This document shows positions 7,897 through 15,110 of a stretch of DNA of 64,000 nucleotides, one piece after another. A program made the translations under genes and the position numbers. The DNA is taken from positions 315,001-379,000 of the forward strand of contig JAEWJZ010000014.1 in the NCBI GenBank assembly GCA_023386315.1, in the 5' to 3' direction. Source of the DNA: Bacillota bacterium (GTDB taxonomy: Bacteria > Bacillota > Clostridia > Lachnospirales > Lachnospiraceae). Within the stretch, counting starts at the first letter, position 1, and each line of letters starts with the position of its first letter. Under the pieces are notes generated by a model that ran no database searches, had not been told where the DNA came from, and was given only the letters and a program-made list of their open reading frames with translations.

Positions 7897-8790
7897 CTAT
7901 AAGGATGCTTCATAAATTTCAATAATTGTTTTCAATAATACCTCATCAAATTCCTGCTGTGTCTGTTTTACAGAAAGGTCAGAAAGAAGTGCTCTGGAAA
8001 AACTGGCTATGAGTTTCGGATTCTGCCTCAACAGTTCATTTGCCTCTTTACGGCTGTAGCCACCGGATAGTGCCACAATTCGCACAACTCTCGGATCATT
8101 CATTAACCCACTGTAAGTTCCGGCTACCGAAGGGATAGACACCTTCAGCATAATGTTCATTGAATCTTCCAGTTTTTTTAGATGGCTTATCATTTCCGTA
8201 ATCAGCATTTCCTCTGCTTCCCGCTTGCTGCTGCTATGTATATCTACCTCCGGTTCCAGAATCGGCACAAATCCGGCATCAGAAATTATCTGACCCAGTT
8301 CAAACTGCTGTTCTACAATTGCATGAATTCCAACACTATTTGCTTCATGGATAACGGAACGCATCTTTGTTCCAAAAATATTTCTGGCATCGGCTCTGTT
8401 CAAAAGTTCATCCAGCTTAGGAATCGTCTTCATCAGCTGAACCCCGTCTTTTTCTTCATCCAGTCCATTGTCAATTTTCAGAAAAGGAACAATCCCCTTT
8501 TTCTCCCACAGGTAATCCGCAGTATACAGGTTGTCAATTTTACGTTCCATTGTTTTTTCAAACAGGATTGCCCCTAATATATGATCGGACGAAAATGCCT
8601 TGCTTGCAATAATCCGGCTTCTCATCTGCTGAATCAGATCATACATTTCATCCTCTGTGTGATATTCTGAAGTCTCAATTCCATAGTCCCTCAAAGCCTT
8701 CGGTGTACTCCCTCCGCTCTGATCCAACGCTGCAATGAATCCTGCACCATGCTTCATTCGTTCTAATTGTTCTGTTTTGATATTATACAT
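7897..8790 (-). CDS. fda: Class I fructose-bisphosphate aldolase
   Basis: A 297-residue Schiff-base aldolase cleaving fructose 1,6-bisphosphate to two triose phosphates. Recognisable blocks are [20 protein letters not shown] at residues 18-37, [15 protein letters not shown], and the Schiff-base lysine K216 in IMLKVSIPS, followed by [11 protein letters not shown] near the phosphate site. Bacterial class I enzymes of this length resemble the Staphylococcus and Lactobacillus type and need no metal. It is first in an operon with gpmA. Its promoter and a palindrome lie at 8864-8920. A separate class II type aldolase occurs at 47934, but that one sits in the inositol cluster. Confidence 0.93.
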   Translation of the reverse strand: MYNIKTEQLERMKHGAGFIAALDQSGGSTPKALRDYGIETSEYHTEDEMYDLIQQMRSRIIASKAFSSDHILGAILFEKTMERKIDNLYTADYLWEKKGIVPFLKIDNGLDEEKDGVQLMKTIPKLDELLNRADARNIFGTKMRSVIHEANSVGIHAIVEQQFELGQIISDAGFVPILEPEVDIHSSSKREAEEMLITEMISHLKKLEDSMNIMLKVSIPSVAGTYSGLMNDPRVVRIVALSGGYSRKEANELLRQNPKLIASFSRALLSDLSVKQTQQEFDEVLLKTIIEIYEASL

Positions 8791-8863
8791 AAAACCTCCT
8801 TAATCTTCTGGACCGTTTTCCAGATAAGAAAATAACTTTATATAAATTCACTTCCTTTTGTAG

Positions 8864-8920
8864 GTTAGTTTTAGCTAACTTTTATACATCTATTATGCGC
8901 CCTTTTTGATTGTACGTCAA
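8864..8920 (-). promoter_or_regulatory. Promoter and GTTAG/CTAAC palindrome upstream of the aldolase-mutase operon
   Basis: On the minus strand TTGACG (8915-8920) is 17 bp from CATAAT (8892-8897). Just downstream of the expected start, GTTAG at 8864-8868 and CTAAC at 8875-8879 form a palindrome spaced by six bases. A bound protein there would block the promoter. The half-sites resemble those of DtxR/MntR-type metal repressors, but the spacing is wider than the textbook box, so this assignment is only a suggestion. Confidence 0.5.
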
Positions 8921-9001
8921 GTATACAATTGATGAAAAGCATGGCTGCCCTCACAACTCTACTACTACGAGTTCTTTCGGACACTCACATTAAATCACAG
9001 T

Positions 9002-10375
9002 TTAATACCCAGTCAATTTAGGTTTCACTCTTCTGCCCGCGATTTGTTCTATTGCATAAGCTGTATTTAATAGTTCTTCATCCGTTTGAGCAATGATATT
9101 TATTCCGTAAGGCATTCCATTATTATATAACCCACAGGGTACTGTAATTGCTGGTAAACCAGTATATTGAACAATGGGGTGATCTTTAAATACAATACAC
9201 ACATTCACATCCTTTAACTGATCACTCATATATCGTTTTGTGGACTCCATATCTTTTAACGTATCCAGATATATGGATTCTGTCATATCACCAGACGTAT
9301 TATTCTGGGCATCTTCTAATAATATTTGACCATATCTTAAGGCATCTTCTTTATGATTATTGTTAAACTCAATTATTTCTTTTAAACTTTTTATTTTATA
9401 ATCTTGTGGTAACTCAGCTAAATATTGATTCATAACATACTTAAACTCATATTTTTTAATATCATCTATCTTTTTATTAGAAATTGTTTTGAGATGTAAT
9501 TGTTTTAAGATTGCACCAGCTTTCTTTAACTTATCTAAAACACCATTTGCCTTCTTTTCGTCTTCCTGGGACATATTATCGATTGAAGATTGGTCAATCC
9601 CTATAACAATACCTTTAAGACTTGTCTTTTCTGTAAAGTGTATTTTATCAGCTGATATTTCATTAAAAATAATAATTGCATCTTTAACAGTTCTTGTCAT
9701 GGGACCAACCATATCAAGAGTAAAACTTATGGGTATAATTCCTTTTATACTCAAAGTACCCTTACCTGGACGGTACCCTACAATACCATTTTTTAAACCA
9801 GGAGATATGATAGAGCCGGAAGTATCTGTGCCAAAAGCTGCCGTACATAAATTAACTGCCACTGCAACCCCTGAACCGGTGCTGGAACCTGCCGGGCTTT
9901 CACTTAAAACGTATGGTGATTTTACTATTCCTCCTTTTGAACTATATCCGTTTGGCATTCCCTTCGTCATATAATTGGCAAATTCAGTCATATTTGTTTT
10001 GCCAAGAATAATAGCACCTTTTTTTCTCAAAATATTAACAATCTCAGCATCCGTTTCTGCAATTGAATCTGCCAATGCCAGCGATCCTGCGGATGTGTGC
10101 AGGCGATCTGCAGTATTTATATTATCTTTTAAAAGAATCGGTACCCCATAAAGCAAACCAGAATCACCCTTATTTCTTTCATCAAGCTCCTCTGCTATTG
10201 TAATAACATCAGAATTTATTTCACAGATAGAATTTAATCCATGAAAGCCTTTGTCCAAAGAGTCAATTTGCTCTAAATATTGTGAAACAATCTCTTTTAT
10301 AGAGAAGGTTTTATTTTTTATTATCTTACTTAATTCAGTAATTGTTACTTCTTCTAAATTTATTTTGGCTGCCAT
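9002..10375 (-). CDS. Amidase (amidase-signature / GatA-like family)
   Basis: A 457-residue amidase-signature enzyme hydrolysing an amide bond in the cytoplasm. The start at 10375 has CAGGAG six to seven bases upstream, better than the ATG at 10390. The Ser-cisSer-Lys triad is visible: Lys in GVPILLKDN (about residue 83), cis-Ser in SPAGSSTGSG (about 165), nucleophile Ser in GTDTSGSI (about 188). The central glycine-rich block is intact. No GatB or GatC is adjacent and the C-terminus is shorter than GatA, so it is a stand-alone amidase rather than the amidotransferase subunit. The substrate is unknown. Confidence 0.85.
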   Translation of the reverse strand: MAAKINLEEVTITELSKIIKNKTFSIKEIVSQYLEQIDSLDKGFHGLNSICEINSDVITIAEELDERNKGDSGLLYGVPILLKDNINTADRLHTSAGSLALADSIAETDAEIVNILRKKGAIILGKTNMTEFANYMTKGMPNGYSSKGGIVKSPYVLSESPAGSSTGSGVAVAVNLCTAAFGTDTSGSIISPGLKNGIVGYRPGKGTLSIKGIIPISFTLDMVGPMTRTVKDAIIIFNEISADKIHFTEKTSLKGIVIGIDQSSIDNMSQEDEKKANGVLDKLKKAGAILKQLHLKTISNKKIDDIKKYEFKYVMNQYLAELPQDYKIKSLKEIIEFNNNHKEDALRYGQILLEDAQNNTSGDMTESIYLDTLKDMESTKRYMSDQLKDVNVCIVFKDHPIVQYTGLPAITVPCGLYNNGMPYGINIIAQTDEELLNTAYAIEQIAGRRVKPKLTGY

Positions 10376-10511
10376 ATTTTTCTCCTGCATCTGTTTGACA
10401 TTCTATAGTTATATTTTTACTATTATCTTCTTATATAGTTTGATTTATTCATGGTAATGTAGATGTAGTGACAGATTAAGAGTTGTAGAAAAGCCAAATG
10501 AAAAATTATTA

Positions 10512-10540
10512 TTGACAGAACAGGAACCATTATGTATAAT
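10512..10540 (+). promoter_or_regulatory. Consensus promoter of the Rrf2-type gene
   Basis: TTGACA (10512-10517) and TATAAT (10535-10540) are separated by exactly 17 bp, a perfect sigma-A promoter. Transcription would begin near 10547, which excludes any start codon upstream of the ATG at 10584. Confidence 0.85.
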
Positions 10541-10583
10541 ACAGATAAATAAAGTCTGTAATATCTTTTGTGGAGGAATAATT

Positions 10584-10964
10584 ATGAAGTATACGAAAGC
10601 AACGAATTATGCTTTGCATATAATGGCCTATTTCGTTAAGCAGGAAGGCAAAGACAATTTAAGTCTTCAGCCTTTAGCTGGTCACATGAATATATCACCT
10701 ACCTACCTGTCCAAGATACTGACTCAATTAGTCAAGGCTGACCTTATTCAGTCTGCACCTGGTGTAAATGGAGGCTATAGTCTTAGGAAACCTAAGACTG
10801 AAATAAGCTTTTATGACGTCATTCAAGCCATTGAAGGCAGCGGAGCTCTTTTCACTTGTGAAATGGACGAGGATCGCTCCTGTCTCATAGAACAGGTTAT
10901 GAGAGACGCCGAAGAGAAAATGGTGAACCACCTGAAAGAAAAACGCATATATGACATTGTGTAA
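10584..10964 (+). CDS. Rrf2 family transcriptional regulator
   Basis: A 126-residue winged-helix regulator beginning MKYTKATNYALHIMAYF, the typical Rrf2 N-terminus; the recognition region is MNISPTYLSKILTQLVKADL with the wing GVNGGYSLRKP. GGAGG lies seven bases before the ATG. Only two cysteines are present in the effector region (C-EMDEDRS-C), where IscR/NsrR carry three, so an iron-sulfur role is uncertain. The consensus promoter overlaps a region it could self-regulate. The methyltransferase and the MATE remnant downstream are its likely cohort. Confidence 0.88.
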   Translation: MKYTKATNYALHIMAYFVKQEGKDNLSLQPLAGHMNISPTYLSKILTQLVKADLIQSAPGVNGGYSLRKPKTEISFYDVIQAIEGSGALFTCEMDEDRSCLIEQVMRDAEEKMVNHLKEKRIYDIV

Positions 10965-11008
10965 AAAATGAGTTAGTAATAAAGGCAGCCACAACTGCTC
11001 ATTTTTTG
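10963..11008 (+). terminator. Terminator between the Rrf2 gene and the methyltransferase
   Basis: AAAAAATGAG (10963-10972) and CTCATTTTTT (10999-11008) are exact inverted arms; an inner GCAG/CTGC pair (10984-10987, 10995-10998) tightens the loop. The T-run on the right makes a + strand terminator directly at the Rrf2 stop codon, so the methyltransferase probably has its own promoter or is reached by read-through. Confidence 0.7.
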
Positions 11009-11060
11009 CCTTAATTGTAGATATTTACAGTCTATATTATATTTTATAGGAGGAATAATT

Positions 11061-11663
11061 ATGAATTACATGGATCATCACAACCAACCGGATCAAAAAT
11101 TTTTAAACAAAATTGCTTTTTTAGATAGCAGGCAAAGGGAGCTCCTCATACCACCGGAAGCACTTATTAACCAGTTGCCCATTCAAAAAAATCAAACTTT
11201 ACTCGATGTCGGAGCCGGCTCAGGTTTTTTTACAATTCCTATGGCACAAAGCACATCTGGCATAGTGTATGCTATGGATCCCGACAGACGCATGCTCAGC
11301 GTTATAGAAGATAAGGCTAAGGAAAAAGGCCTTCCTAATATTGAACTGATTCAGGATTATATTGAAAACTTAAGCATTCAAAATAACAGTATTGATTTTG
11401 TTATGGCATCCTTAATACTCCACGAAGTGAGTTCACTAACAAAAGCACTCTCAAATATATTCGAGGTGCTAAAATCAGGAGGGCACTTGTTGTGTCTGGA
11501 GTATGAAAAGGACGACTTGATAATCGAAGGACCTCCAATGTCCATTCGAATTGGATCAGAGAAACTCCAAAATGCATTGTCATTAATTGGCTTTAAAATC
11601 GTGAAGAAAACGAAAATCAATGATGCCATCTATACTGTTTTAGCAATTAAAGAGGAGAAGTAA
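11061..11663 (+). CDS. Class I SAM-dependent methyltransferase
   Basis: A 200-residue cytoplasmic methyltransferase. Motif I LLDVGAGSGFFTIPMA starts near residue 50; AMDPDRRMLSVIE holds the acidic residue that binds the ribose; MASLILHEVSS and LKSGGHLLCLEYEKDD are the motif III-IV region. It resembles the UbiE/Methyltransf_11 group, but no menaquinone genes are near and the substrate cannot be named. The leader GGAGGAATAATT before its ATG is identical to that of the Rrf2 gene upstream. The MATE transporter remnant follows 7 bp after the stop. Confidence 0.85.
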   Translation: MNYMDHHNQPDQKFLNKIAFLDSRQRELLIPPEALINQLPIQKNQTLLDVGAGSGFFTIPMAQSTSGIVYAMDPDRRMLSVIEDKAKEKGLPNIELIQDYIENLSIQNNSIDFVMASLILHEVSSLTKALSNIFEVLKSGGHLLCLEYEKDDLIIEGPPMSIRIGSEKLQNALSLIGFKIVKKTKINDAIYTVLAIKEEK

Positions 11664-11670
11664 ATTATGG

Positions 11671-11810
11671 AAACAAATAATTGTAAATTCCTTATATAAT
11701 TTAGTGGACAGAATATTTGTCGGCAGGATTGGCGGTTTTGCCATGGCAGGAATAGGATTGAGTCTGCTGTTTATAATAGTCATGTTTTTTCCTTTCCAGA
11801 TTATGTTTGC
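11671..11810 (+). pseudogene. 5' remnant of a MATE-family multidrug efflux gene
   Basis: Reading from 11671 gives QIIVNSLYNLVDRIFVGRI, then GGFAMAGIGLS, then hydrophobic residues. This matches the first transmembrane helix and loop of MATE/NorM transporters (LYNxVDxxFVGRxGxxAxxxxxxS). The ATG at 11667 is one base out of frame with it, and only about 45 of the expected 450 residues remain before the sequence runs into the 3' end of the TetR-type gene on the other strand. The pump gene has therefore been deleted except for its start. Confidence 0.65.
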
Positions 11811-12395
11811 TTATAACAAATTAATTTTTGTATTTAAAAGTTTCTCCGTTAGCCCGCCCCAATCGCCCTCATAATGGAAACCTTCCATATTGGCCATAGC
11901 AGCCAATCCATGTACTGTTGCCCATATGACAATCAGATTATCACGATACTTTTCTTTGCCTACGTGATTATATTCCATACACTTTAAAGCAACTTCCTTG
12001 AAAATGCGGAAAGGTTCAAAATTCCCCTCAAATGTATCATCCTCTAATTCAATCCTATAATCTTCATTGTCATAAATATACGAAAAATAGTGTGGATTTT
12101 TCGAAAAAAAGTTCACATATGCTTTTCCCATGCTTATTGCAGCATACTTAAGTTCGCCTTCATCTACTTTCTCCAGTAAGGCATCACAAAATTTCTTTGT
12201 AACATAATTTTTCATCTCTCCCAGCAATTCTTCTGCGTTAGAATAATGGTTATAGCAAGCAGTAGGAGATACGCCTAACCTTTTTGCCAGTTTTCTTAAT
12301 GAAAAATTTCCTCGGCCTTCTTCGTGAATAAGCGCTAACCCCTCTTCAATTAATTCTGTTTGCAAATTTCCGTGATGGTATGGTTTTAATTTCAT
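11811..12395 (-). CDS. TetR/AcrR family transcriptional regulator
   Basis: A 194-residue regulator beginning MKLKPYHHGNLQTELIEEG, a start typical of the TetR_C_33/WHG-type members (KxYHHGNLxxxLI). GAGAGGG at 12401-12408 supports the ATG at 12395 rather than 12443, since the longer form would place the operator inside the coding region. HTH residues are about 25-55 (FSLRKLAKRLGVSPTACYNHY). A 14-bp perfect palindrome overlaps its own promoter, so autoregulation is likely. Its 3' end meets the decayed MATE gene, a common type of target for such regulators. Confidence 0.87.
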   Translation of the reverse strand: MKLKPYHHGNLQTELIEEGLALIHEEGRGNFSLRKLAKRLGVSPTACYNHYSNAEELLGEMKNYVTKKFCDALLEKVDEGELKYAAISMGKAYVNFFSKNPHYFSYIYDNEDYRIELEDDTFEGNFEPFRIFKEVALKCMEYNHVGKEKYRDNLIVIWATVHGLAAMANMEGFHYEGDWGGLTEKLLNTKINLL

Positions 12396-12422
12396 GGCAC
12401 GCCCTCTCTTAATGTTTACACA

Positions 12423-12462
12423 TGTTAATATTAACAATACCATGAATATTAACAGATGTCAA
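12423..12462 (-). promoter_or_regulatory. Promoter with TetR-type operator palindrome
   Basis: On the minus strand TTGACA (12457-12462) is 17 bp from TATTGT (12434-12439). The perfect palindrome TGTTAATATTAACA (12423-12436) overlaps the -10 box and start point. A second copy of its half, AATATTAACA, lies at 12445-12454 inside the spacer. This is a strong candidate autoregulatory operator of the TetR-type gene. Confidence 0.75.
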
Positions 12463-12602
12463 TTAGAATAGCCACACCGCTTTCAGAATAAACGATTTGG
12501 CTATAAAGAAAATAATTTATCTAAGGTAGCTATTAATCTAGAAGCCTTGATGGTTTCAAACTCATTTAACACAGGAGATTCCCAAATGCTGTATAAGATT
12601 AC

Positions 12603-12625
12603 TTGACATAATGTTGCTTAACATT
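12603..12625 (+). promoter_or_regulatory. -35 box and palindrome before the second TetR-type gene
   Basis: TTGACA at 12603-12608 is followed by AATGTT (12610-12615) and AACATT (12620-12625), an inverted repeat with a four-base centre lying in the spacer of the promoter. The -10 is weak (near 12626-12633). It would suit autorepression by the regulator encoded from 12685. The remaining part of the gap from 12463 to 12602 shows nothing recognisable. Confidence 0.5.
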
Positions 12626-12684
12626 CGTATGTGTTGCTTTTCCCTTATAACTTTAGTAAAATGGAAATAGAAGAAGGTGTACCT

Positions 12685-13269
12685 ATGGATTACAAATTAG
12701 ATCTGCGTGTAATTAAAACACGAAACAATATAAAAAATACATTTATACAATTACTTAATGAAAAGGATTTTGAACAAATAACAGTTCAAAACATATTAGA
12801 AAAAGCATTAATAAATCGTTCAACTTTTTATAAACATTATGCAGACAAATTCGAACTTGCTAAAACTATTTCTGAAGAAATTCTTACTGACTATTCTCTT
12901 TTTCTGGAGGAAAGATTTGCAGACAAAAATAGCGATGATTTATCACAATATATAACAGCCGTCTATAACAGACTTCTGAATCAAAAAGATATAATATGCG
13001 CTCTATGGAAAATTAATACATATTCTATACATGTTTACGATGATATGCAGCTGCTGTTGAAAAACAAATACAAGGCTTATATATCCGCGCACAATGTTTC
13101 CAATCCAGAACTTGCCGATTACCACGCATGTATCTATGCATCTTTAGTCACAACCACAATAAAATATATTTTTGATAATAATGGACAAAATATGACTCAA
13201 AAGATTGTTGAAAGTTTAAAACCTTTTTTAGATTCAGTTGCCTTTCATCAAGATATAAGCTTGAAGTGA
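12685..13269 (+). CDS. TetR/AcrR family transcriptional regulator
   Basis: A 194-residue regulator; the start at 12685 follows AGAAGGTG and matches the family pattern MDYKLDLRVIKTRNNIKNTF, whereas ATGs upstream lack a ribosome-binding site. The HTH is near residues 23-52 (QITVQNILEKALINRSTFYK), followed by HYADKFELAK. The C-terminal domain is of the TetR_C_8-like type, similar in layout to the regulators at 95 and 4829. It is divergent from the TetR-type gene at 11811 and is followed by a damaged MocR/AzlC region, so its original target may be lost. Confidence 0.87.
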   Translation: MDYKLDLRVIKTRNNIKNTFIQLLNEKDFEQITVQNILEKALINRSTFYKHYADKFELAKTISEEILTDYSLFLEERFADKNSDDLSQYITAVYNRLLNQKDIICALWKINTYSIHVYDDMQLLLKNKYKAYISAHNVSNPELADYHACIYASLVTTTIKYIFDNNGQNMTQKIVESLKPFLDSVAFHQDISLK

Positions 13270-13343
13270 TACTAATATTATACGGTCAAATTTGACCACG
13301 CACGTCACACAATGTTATAATTGTATGGCTTGGAGGTAAGTAT

Positions 13344-13766
13344 ATGCCATTTAACTCATTTGAAAACTATCCAATGTCATGGAAACCATCAATTGATAAA
13401 AGCTCCCGTTCACTTTACAAGACACTGGCAGACAAATTGGAACAGGATATTGTTAGCGGAAATCTTCTGCCCGGTATAAAATTACCACCGCAGCGTGAAT
13501 TAGCGGATTTTTTGGATATCAACGTCAGTACCGTGACGAAAGCCTTTAAGGAGTGCGAGCAAAAAGGCTTGCTTTGTGCTAAAATTGGCAGCGGTACTTA
13601 TGTGGCTTTTGATGCTCTTTCAAATGTACGGCTTTTGACCGATGAGACTCCAAAGCACATCATTGAGATGGGTGCGACAGTGCCGGATTATAAAGCGAAT
13701 GAACTATTGATGCAGCAACTTCTAGGTATTGTGAAAGAGCCTGACAAGCCATTCCTTTTGACATGA
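13344..13766 (+). pseudogene. Truncated MocR/PdxR-type GntR regulator
   Basis: Only the first 140 residues remain. An N-terminal GntR winged helix is intact (residues about 24-92: LYKTLADKLEQDIVSGNLLP, PPQRELADFLDINVSTVTKA, GLLCAKIGSGTYVAF), then about 40 residues of the start of the aminotransferase-like effector domain. Full MocR proteins have some 450-500 residues. The reading frame runs into a piece of azlC and stops at 13766. The DNA-binding part could still be made, but without effector domain. Confidence 0.75.
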
Positions 13767-13999
13767 CGGGAATTGATTTTTCCGCAACTGCATTTTTTAC
13801 TGTTGTTGCAGTCAACCAGTGGGGACAATTTAAAAGCCACATTCCGGCCATCACAGGGCTAGTCAGCGCTCTTGTCTTTTATTTGTTACTGGGAGCCAAT
13901 CATTTTATCCTTCCGTCATTGTCTGTTAGTTTGCTGGCATTAGCCGTAATGAAAGCCCCCATTCTCAAAAAGACAGGAGGCGTTCCCCATGCCGACTGA
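13748..13999 (+). pseudogene. azlC: 3' fragment of azlC (branched-chain amino acid exporter large subunit)
   Basis: From 13748 the frame reads AIPFDMTGIDFSATAFFTVV, matching the middle of AzlC (PFDxxGIDFAxTAxF), and runs for about 80 residues to the normal C-terminus. The N-terminal 140 or so residues are missing. The fragment joins the truncated MocR gene in a different frame, marking one deletion that removed the 3' half of mocR and the 5' part of azlC. An ATG at 13763 exists but has no convincing ribosome-binding site. The stop overlaps the azlD start. Confidence 0.75.
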
Positions 14000-14327
14000 C
14001 GTACTTACAACTCTTTCTGCTATAGCAATCATTAGTTTAATAACCTGGGTTACCCGTGCACTGCCTTTTCTAATTTTCAGTAGCAAGAAAGAACTGCCAG
14101 TGACCATACACTATTTAGGATCAGTGCTGCCAGCAAGCATTATAGTTATTTTAGTGGTCTACTGTATGCGGAATATTGACTTTTCAAATTTTCCTTTCGG
14201 CGCAGCTGAGTTAATTTCCATAATATTGGTAATTGGATTGCAGGTATGGAAGAAAAACAATTTTCTCAGTATACTTACCGGAACAGCCTGCTACATGATT
14301 TTGATCCGTATGTGTCGAGGATACTAA
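13989..14327 (+). CDS. azlD: AzlD family branched-chain amino acid transport protein
   Basis: A 112-residue membrane protein with about four hydrophobic segments and the hallmark TWVTRALPFLIF near residues 17-28; the length is normal for AzlD. AGGAGG lies nine bases before the ATG, which overlaps the azlC stop (translational coupling). AzlD is the small partner of the two-subunit AzlCD exporter of branched-chain amino acids. Because AzlC is truncated here, this gene is probably an orphan without function unless another AzlC exists elsewhere. Confidence 0.82.
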   Translation: MPTDVLTTLSAIAIISLITWVTRALPFLIFSSKKELPVTIHYLGSVLPASIIVILVVYCMRNIDFSNFPFGAAELISIILVIGLQVWKKNNFLSILTGTACYMILIRMCRGY

Positions 14328-14368
14328 AATAATGCTATTATAACCTGATAAGGTCTTGGACCAAAACG

Positions 14369-15040
14369 TTATTGATTTATTTGCATTATATCATTCTCTT
14401 CAACACCGGAATATATCGCATTGCAGTGATTTATAAACGCCCAATAACAATCTCCATACGACCAGTGCCACCATTCTGTTGGATAATTGGTAAATCCTAC
14501 TCTCTCCATATTTTCAATCAGTATTTTGCGGTTTGCTTTCGCAGTATCACTAATATATTCAGAATAAAGATAGGTTAAATTCTCTGGTTCAATAGGAATA
14601 TCATTAAACTCCGTACCCATGTCTACCTCTGTTCCGTTTTCTAATAATGTTATATCAATCGCACCACCCGTAGGATGCCCTGCGACATCAATTGGTGCTA
14701 CGTATTGACAAGTTAATCTGTAAATTTCATCATCACTCTTTAATGGATATTCTGATTTATAATTATCAAAAGCTTCCATAAACGATTTTTTCTGACGTGA
14801 AAGGGGTCTGTATGCCTCTTTCACTAAAAACTGATAACCACTTGGTAAACTATCTGCAGCTTTCTTTATTCTATTAATTATTTCTTCTCGTGCATAGCAA
14901 AATAAATCGGATTTACTTGATATCTGGCTTCGAGATTCATCAATTAACACATTCCTGTGTACATTTCTCAGCGTTATCATTTTCTCTTTATTATCAATAC
15001 ATGTAACATTTGCAATTCTTTCATCATTTAAAAGTATCAT
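14369..15040 (-). CDS. M15-family D-Ala-D-Ala dipeptidase (VanX-like)
   Basis: A 223-residue zinc peptidase. The motif GHPTGGAIDITL gives H122 and D129, and EWWHWSYGD gives E189 and H192, the zinc and catalytic residues of VanX/DdpX. Substrates in the family are D-Ala-D-Ala or related cell-wall dipeptides. There is no signal peptide, so it acts in the cytoplasm as VanX does. No vanH, vanA or vanRS genes are nearby, so it should not be read as a resistance determinant; a cell-wall recycling role is more likely. A promoter (TTGACA at 15097-15102 on the minus strand) suggests separate transcription from the CotH gene upstream. Confidence 0.85.
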   Translation of the reverse strand: MILLNDERIANVTCIDNKEKMITLRNVHRNVLIDESRSQISSKSDLFCYAREEIINRIKKAADSLPSGYQFLVKEAYRPLSRQKKSFMEAFDNYKSEYPLKSDDEIYRLTCQYVAPIDVAGHPTGGAIDITLLENGTEVDMGTEFNDIPIEPENLTYLYSEYISDTAKANRKILIENMERVGFTNYPTEWWHWSYGDCYWAFINHCNAIYSGVEENDIMQINQ

Positions 15041-15110
15041 CTTCCATGTCAGCCTCCAATTTGAGAATTATTATATGTATTTTATCACCTTTTTCCTGTC
15101 AATAACACCA

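Noticed and set aside
14369..15040. Vancomycin resistance determinant
   Set aside because: Only the dipeptidase is present; VanX-like enzymes without vanHA are common and not evidence of resistance.
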